The notes beneath the pieces are model-generated. The model worked only from the letters and a program-made list of their open reading frames with translations, had not been told where the DNA came from and did not search any database. Positions 57,780 through 64,000 of a DNA stretch of 64,000 nucleotides are shown piece by piece. A program made the position numbers and the translations under genes. Position 1 is the stretch's first letter. Each line of letters opens with the position of its first letter. The stretch is from Ceratodon purpureus (taxonomy: Eukaryota; Streptophyta; Bryopsida; Pseudoditrichales; Ditrichaceae), in the NCBI GenBank assembly GCA_014871385.1, contig CM026426.1, positions 98,482,861-98,546,860 of the forward strand, written 5' to 3'.

Positions 57780-58880
57780 TTCATATGTTTCCGAAACAGA
57801 TGTGCAGTATAGATGACTCACGATTCATACTCCAGCGAACATGACTAGAAGACCTAACAGATTTCAGAGCAGAGTAGGTCGGGACTGCACCGCATGGTGG
57901 ATAGAGAGGACCATGTTGGTTTCGAGAGGATGATTTCTCTTAAGGAAGACGTCTCCTGCACACTTCTAATCCGCAGCGGGAAATATTTGAAATGTATCAG
58001 TTGACGATGGAATTTGCATATAGAATTCTGTGATCTGTGCTTTCGATTCTCACGGACTACTACCGTCTCATGCATGACTACAATACACGGGTTTCGTATT
58101 TGCATGCAGACCTAAATTAAGCAGCAGGCTTTCAAAATTGGTATCGAATGTGCTAAATTTAACCCATATCGATTTAAACCAAATCCACCTCGAAAACAAT
58201 GATTCCGGGTATAGTGGCCCTTATATACCCACAACGTGCGGGTATGAATATTCCATAACCGCCCACTCCAGGGTACGAAAGAGACTCGGATATCAGTATT
58301 CCTTAGTATCAACATCAACGGCGACATGAAATTATGAATTGAGAACCGCGGTCATATGTTCGTATGGCGGTCATCCTGACATCCGGGCAAATCGCAATGG
58401 GTAACAAGCAAGCCCTGCCAGAGCCTGGACCCTACCCAATATCAACATCATATCCGGGTACCGAAAAATCCCCTAGACAGGTTAAATGAAAATTCCAATT
58501 CACCACGGTGTCGTAACCTTCGCAACGGACGGAAACACAGTTCATCCGATCTGAATCTGGAGCGAGACTTTACCTGCCGGGCCCCACGCCGTTTCACCCT
58601 CCCCGCGATCACTGTTCCCATGCGACTCCAGTCTCCCAAAAATATCGACCCATTTGCTGGGACGCTCGTTTGTAATTGCAATGATGAATAGTACGTTTGG
58701 GGGGCTGCCAGGTGCCGGATTACATCAAACAGTCCCCCCAACTACACCATTTGATTTAGCTGAAATTAGACTCCATTTCGGTGTACAAACTGGTATTCTT
58801 GCACACCCTTCCCACTACTGACGATTTACAGAGGATTAAGTAGCAAAACTTCCAAGAACAAATATACTAATATAGATGAA
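57780..58880. other. Unassigned region, no gene supported
   Basis: Mixed composition. Short minus-strand frames near 58448-58741 and 57854-58105 lack recognisable motifs and are probably chance. TATATACCC words occur near 58220. Confidence 0.35.
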
Positions 58881-58884
58881 CTGT

Positions 58885-59492
58885 CTACTGTTCTACTCTA
58901 CTGGTGTACCATTGCCTAGGTGATCTTCTACATAATTCCCCATCCATGGGAGTTTTCTGAAGGAACTCAGTAACGGAGTCATAATGAACCAAATCCATAA
59001 TGAATGGAAGTAAGGCTGTGCCGACGTCTGGTATGACGTTTCGCGGATTAGGTAGGTGCATTTCACCCTTCCAAGGAGTCGGGAAATAGCAGGAATGATT
59101 TCCATTCATTACATTCTTCCATTCACAGTCATCTACCATGAGAACCTTACCCGGTTTGCAAAACCTGCGAGTTTTTTTATCCATACGAAGTCGTTGCATG
59201 AACTTCTGAAAGAATGGATAAGGCTTTTGTCGAACACACTTGTCGTGACCATACACAAAAATTTAATGCGATCTAGAAGCTCTAGTGGAAGCAGATGCAC
59301 TAAGACAAGGTCCAAGCGGGATGGGGGCATACATGACCATACTCCGACATGGAAATCTTGAAGAAGCTTTCGAAAGAACGGTCGAATTCCAGGACGGCAA
59401 ATGACATTCCCTAAGTCCAGTAACGGCGGACTGATTCCTTTATAATCCTTGAAGCACAGGACGCCATTAACCGAGAGAACTATCGCCTTCTG
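58885..59492 (-). pseudogene. FCP1-like HAD phosphatase remnant, copy 1
   Basis: It reads from an IVLSVNGVLCF phrase, which stands where FCP1/TIM50-type phosphatases have the catalytic DxDxT, through RPGIRPFFRKLLQDFHVGVW to a second frame with KVLMVDDCEWKN (HAD motif III) and FIMDLVHYDSV near the end. The first catalytic Asp is replaced by Ser, so the active site is lost even where the frame is open. One frame change lies near 59230. The stop is at 58885. A tandem relative lies at 60080-61138. Confidence 0.6.
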
Positions 59493-59499
59493 CACAGTT

Positions 59500-60079
59500 G
59501 AAATAAAAATATCAGGACATTTCTACATCTGAGACTAAACATCGGGGGATCTTCCGATGTTTGTAAATGACGAATTCGCTAACATAGTTCATAGGGGGAT
59601 ATCTCGATGGCGCCTTCCAACGCCATGGCACACAGAGGTGGTCAAACCATGTCTTGAAAGAGTATTACCACAGCAAAGCGATTTTAAAACAAAACAAATT
59701 CAAAGTTCCAAAACTCCATTGCATTCAGGAAGACAAATGCAAATTTTCAGGAACTTGGTTAGTTTCATTTTGCTATCAAACATGAGGGAGCTACAGCTTC
59801 ATTACATGGTCATGTGAGAGAATGTATGTGTTGACAATGAAGAATTCTGAATAAGGTGAGTGTTCCATAATCCAAAGTCATTTGCACTAAACTACAATCT
59901 TCGCTTCATTAAATGGTCATGTGAGAGAATGTAAGTGTTGACAATGAAGAACTCTGAATAAAATGAGTGTTCCAAAATCCAGAGTCATTTGTACTAAGCT
60001 ACAGCGCCCCTCAATATCTTCAGTGCCAAGTCCGACGACCGGTCCATGGGTAACTGACCAAACGGAAGCGGGGCCCGTT
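59500..60079. repeat. Spacer with a 107-bp tandem duplication
   Basis: Between the two phosphatase copies. A unit including GGTCATGTGAGAGAATGTA, GTTGACAATGAAGAA and GAGTGTTCC starts at 59808 and again at 59915, two copies differing by a few bases. The rest holds no gene. Confidence 0.7.
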
Positions 60080-61138
60080 TCACATACTCTGGGACAGCTT
60101 CCCCTGATCTGAATAGACCCTCCAGCACGGTTTCAGTGTCATCGTAAGAAACCTATCATTATCATCCCCGGACCAGGTTGGGGGGTGGACAGCGTTATGA
60201 GGATTGTTGAGAAGGTTCTTATATGGACTATCATCCACTAGTAGGACTTCCTCAACGGACTCCAATACCAGCAACTTTGCAAAGACACGGAGATCCTTTA
60301 GAAAGAACGGCTTGTCTGGTTTTGACGACTCCACGTATGACAAACGTATGCAATTGTTCTGGCTAAGAACCTGCACATCTGGCAGCTTGAAGAAGGTGCC
60401 CTGAAGAACAACAGGAAGAGTTTGAGGTATATTCCTAGCCGCGATGTTGGTCCAAAAGGCTACCATTGCATGATTAGAAAGCCAGTTCAGGAATTCCTAG
60501 CAGCCAGGTCTGATCATTATAGGGCGCTTTTTTCCCTTGACAAAATTCCTACGGTGAACGAGAACCTCGTTTAAGTCTAGTACAACCGAATACCTTCGAC
60601 CAGGTACCTTTCAGATCACCTTTGCTGGAACGGAGGATGGAAGAGGGGGCCCTAAAATATGCAACAAAAAAAGGTCTCATCAGAATTCAGCATCGGGAGA
60701 TCCCTCGATACAGATGTTCACTAAAGTCCTCAAGCATCTACGGGAGACACTACACGATCTACACATGTCCAATCTGAGGACATGAAAACAATCAGTCCTA
60801 CAATTAGAATCCGACTAGATACCTTTCGCACTGTCTTCCGAATTTGGATCTTGGACTTCCGATGAAATGCCCACCGTCTTAGACGTTGGCATCTGGTAAA
60901 GGCTTTTTTTCAAAGTTATTAGTAAATGGGATGGTATCATTATAGTCCTTGAAAAGGAACTCGTGAGCCTGTCTAACTGCTTCAATATATTTAGTGCTGC
61001 GATGGACTCTGACTACAGCATTTCCAAATGTGATAAAGGAATTATGTCACTAAGCATAGAATTTGAGATTAAGAAAAAAACTTACGGGTCCTCCCAGATT
61101 CTTGTGGTCGTTGACCCTCTGGGTGAACTGCCTGCCAT
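60080..61138 (-). pseudogene. FCP1-like HAD phosphatase gene, copy 2, three exons
   Basis: Exons 61138-61086, 60892-60823 and 60607-60080 have GT/AG ends and consistent phase. The product would be about 215 residues: a short head (MAGSSPRGSTTTRIWED), a basic stretch (RRWAFHRKSKIQIRKTVRK), then the phosphatase core with VVLDLNEVLVHR (motif I, second Asp replaced by Asn), MVAFWTNIAARN (motif II region) and VLLVDDSPYKN (motif III). Related plant proteins dephosphorylate protein substrates such as the polymerase II CTD, but the altered motif I makes that doubtful here. One in-frame TAG in exon 3 (after RPGC) marks it as a pseudogene. Confidence 0.65.
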
Positions 61139-62788
61139 AGCTGCCTGCAAACTTTGCACGGCGATGGCACGATGCACGGGAAATTGGAAACAAAAAATGA
61201 GAATGAGAAATAAAAGAACACTTTAGAGGAGCAAACAATGTGACGAATCCTTCGTTCAGCTCTCTCTACTCGTTCCGACAATGCAAGTAACCATACCAAC
61301 GCATAAGACTTGTGCAATTATGCAAGAGATTGGCAACTGCAAACACAAAAGAGGAGACACAGACTCAATTGACCAAAGAATGTGCGCAAGAAGTACCTGC
61401 GAGTGCAGTCGCAGGTGGAAAACCCCCGATCCGTTGCTTCGTCTTCCTTCTCAAATCCCGCTCCGGCAATCTGATTTCCTTGTCCGTCCCCCGATCCAAA
61501 AGCTCCGCCTCGATTGAGAGAGAATGCCACTCCCAAACACCTCCCAAATGCTGAAAAAAACACCTCTCACTCGCCTCCCAAACACCTCTCAATCGCCCTA
61601 AACCGAGAGGAAAAGAATTACTCGCCCTAAACCTACAACCAGCTCTCAATCGCCCTAAACCTCCCTCGCAAATCGACACACGGAAGCGAATTCCCACGAC
61701 GACCTAGCCCCCTCGATAGAGAAGAGTCACGGGAAGCGGACAGACGCGGGAGAGGAGCGACCTACAACAAGGTGGCGCGAAAGCGAGGTACAGCGCAAAA
61801 TCACTCGAGCGACGCCGTCTTTGCACTGTACAGTGGAAACTTAGTACCATAATAAAAAAGAAAACGGGTTAGCACGTTCTTGGAGGAAAACGACGTACAT
61901 TAAGGGGCACCAATCTCTGGCTCATGAGTGCATGCACTCAATTGAAGTGACCCCTTCATATTAATTGGAAATTAATGAACGATGGGAAATGAACAAAGAA
62001 AATAGAAAATTAAATTGGATATTCAGAATAACGAAAAAAAATACGCCTTTCGAGATTTCATGAATTAGATAGATCCTCAAGAGATTTATGTCACATACTA
62101 GAAGATGCAATAATAGATACTCCCAGATAAATAAACCTGGAGCTCGAAGAACTAATATGGAGTTCCTCCACATGGTACCGTGCATGGATTATAACTCTAC
62201 CATTCTCAAAAAACCACCATTAACTTTTTTTATATATATAATTTTCATGTGAATACCTTAAATAGTGGCAACCACTATTGATATATTGTAAGTTATAAAT
62301 CACCCTCACGTTTTCATACTTGATAAATTCAGACTCATAGTGGATCCAACAAGATTCATTATGAAATCATTACTTTTAAAAAGAAATTGGTGCAAGTCAT
62401 TTTTCTTTGAAATTAGTTTCACGCGAACTGTTAAGTCATTCATTTTACCCTTATATTATCTTCTTAAAATTTCCCGTTATAAATTAGAGCACCATGTTAT
62501 CAGAAAATTTCCCGTTATAAATTAAAATCATTGATAACAAAGGTTAGGTGATATAAAAATACCTTAATTAAAATTTAGCATTTTTATACAACGTTACTTC
62601 GACGCTTTTTAAAGAAATTACTTACATGTGTGACTTAAATACATAAACCATTCACATCATAATTCAGATCGAATTCAATTTTTACTTTGTGATGCACTAT
62701 ATTTTAAATGGAAGTACATTAAATCCCTAGAAAATTACAAAGAGTCACGATTAAATTACCAAACAACTATGTAGCACGTTAAATTCGA
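61139..62788. other. Promoter-side and AT-rich spacer, no gene supported
   Basis: From 61240 to 61830 the sequence is GC-richer, with repeated TCGCCCTAAACC words (near 61595, 61622, 61650) that resemble plant telo-box elements (AAACCCTA). This may be upstream control sequence of phosphatase copy 2. From 61850 on it is AT-rich with no coding. Confidence 0.4.
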
Positions 62789-63300
62789 GACACCATAAAT
62801 TAAATTGACCCTCACGAGATTTATGTGACTTCAAAAAAAAAAAAAAAAAAACATTTGAATGGTGTATAAATGCAAAATGGGGGCATTTCGGTGTTGCTTG
62901 TCATTTACTTCAAGACACCATAAATTAAATTGACCCCCACGAGATTTATGTGACTTCAAAAAAAAATTAAAAAAAAAAAAATATTCAAATGGTATGTAAA
63001 TGCCAAATGGGGGCATTTGGTAGTGCTTGTCGTTCACTTGAAGACACCATAAATTAAATTGACCCCCACGAGATTTCTGTGACTTCAATAAAAAAAAAAA
63101 AAAAACATTTGAATGGTGTGTAAATGCAAAATGGGAGCATTTGGTGTTGCTTGTCATTTAATTCAAGACATCATAAATTAAATTGACCCCCATGAGATTT
63201 ATGTGATTTCAAAAAAAAAAAAAAAAAAAACCATTTGAATGGTGTGTAAATTAGATAGTCCCTCCAAAGATTTATGTGACCTCAAAAATTCAAAAATGGA
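62789..63300. repeat. A-rich tandem repeat, about 125-bp period, four copies
   Basis: Units begin GACACCATAAATTAAATTGACC at 62789, 62914, 63042 and 63167 and contain GAGATTTATGTGACTTC, an A-run of 15-20 and a CATTTGAATGGTGTGTAAATGCAAAATGGG-like part. Periods of 125, 128 and 125 vary with A-run length. The fourth copy is truncated and leads directly into the telomere-like patch. Confidence 0.9.
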
Positions 63301-63301
63301 T

Positions 63302-63362
63302 AAACCCTATACCCTAAACCCTAACCCTTAAACCCTGAAACCTGAAACCCTAAACCCTGAAC
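63302..63362. repeat. Degenerate interstitial telomere-like repeats
   Basis: About eight tandem words of CCCTAAA/CCCTGAA type (TTTAGGG on the minus strand), the Arabidopsis-type plant telomere unit, with several substitutions. Confidence 0.8.
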
Positions 63363-64000
63363 CTTCAAGCTTGGACTCAGAAATGCACCTATTACCCCAG
63401 CACTCCCATGAAAAGTGTGGGAACAGAAACGTGTACGCATTGGAAGCATATTAGGTACAACTGAATGGTATTCAGTACAAATTTAGTGTTCCTATGGACA
63501 TTACTGTGTGTAAATATCGTATATGTTGCTTAAAGGACGTGGTACGTGAGTCTGATAAATCATGCCCTAGAGTGGCTATTTTTGTAACAGATCTTGACAT
63601 ATAAATACATCTTGGTCCTTCGTAGAGAGCGACTATCGTACAATAGTGGACCAGGTGATGATATGGACACTCCTACAGAAGTAGGGGGGACAGATCGAGT
63701 GGCGCTGCATCATGAAATGGAAACCACCCTCACGAAAGTACTGCTGGATGGTTTATGCATCATGACATGTATGTTCCCTTCGAATTCAAACCTGAAGGGC
63801 TTGATCTTGTTTCCCCCTTCTGAATTGGCGGGGATTCTCCGTTTGAATTCTCTGCTCGACCGCCATCTCCTGATTTATTGACATGAATTCAGAGCAGTCT
63901 CCTCAGAGTTGTTTCATTAGCGCGTTTGAGAGTACGAGTTTCCTGCAACATTGCATGTCGTAGACGGGTGGTAGAACCTTAGACGGGTGGTAGAACCTGA
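63363..64000. other. Spacer with a 19-base direct duplication at the window end
   Basis: No gene was seen. At 63961-63998 the unit TAGACGGGTGGTAGAACCT occurs twice back to back; it may continue beyond the window. Confidence 0.6.

Noticed and set aside
58448-58741. 97-codon minus-strand frame
   Set aside because: Arg-rich, no motif, no promoter signal or relative; treated as chance.
62789-63300. Possible CRISPR array because of regular 125-bp repeats
   Set aside because: Units are whole tandem copies with polyA cores and no unique spacers, in eukaryotic DNA.

Overview
The window looks like repeat-rich nuclear DNA from a land plant or a streptophyte alga. Three things suggest this: Arabidopsis-type CCCTAAA telomere-like repeats, Ty3/Gypsy elements primed by a tRNA-Asp-like site, and hAT, MULE, LINE and Penelope-like remnants lying among spliced genes with plant-style TATA boxes. 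A charophyte such as Chara would fit, but I cannot prove the species. Almost every gene is broken or carried by a mobile element. No RNA gene and no CRISPR array was seen.

Region 1 (1-11.3 kb) is a block of minus-strand genes: a protein-kinase-like gene running off the left edge, a hAT transposase with a very long acidic tail, a coiled-coil/RING-like gene and a short coiled-coil gene. Three of them have a minus-strand TATA box directly followed upstream by a 300-360 bp GC array built on the word GGGCGCG(A)GCA. A small copy with the same end sequence, promoter and array lies at 29.56-30.19 kb. I read the block as one large multi-gene DNA element and the small copy as its deletion derivative.

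Region 2 (11.3-14.4 kb) holds an unrecognised G-rich coding block, a TA microsatellite and a 125-codon unknown ORF. Region 3 (14.4-24.6 kb) is one spliced minus-strand gene of at least twelve exons, now a pseudogene. It combines an RG-rich head, a 57-residue tandem repeat, three RNA polymerase II CTD-like heptads, a ParB-like segment and an N4/N6 DNA methyltransferase-like C-terminus. A 3.5 kb solo LTR with a perfect 5-bp target duplication sits in one of its introns and carries an open 621-codon ORF. Region 4 (25.2-28.9 kb) is a decayed MULE with a convergent second ORF, an arrangement like mudrA/mudrB.

Region 5 (30.2 to about 47.9 kb) is a nest of three broken Gypsy elements: A (minus) lies inside C (minus), and B (plus) lies inside A. 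The LTRs of A and B both contain relatives of the solo-LTR ORF, so an LTR-borne ORF is shared by two diverged families. Region 6 (48-64 kb) holds an F-box remnant beside a receptor-kinase remnant, a Penelope-like reverse transcriptase with an AG tail, a C-rich LINE with a 2A-like motif, two tandem FCP1-like phosphatase pseudogenes, A-rich tandem repeats and a degenerate telomere-like patch.
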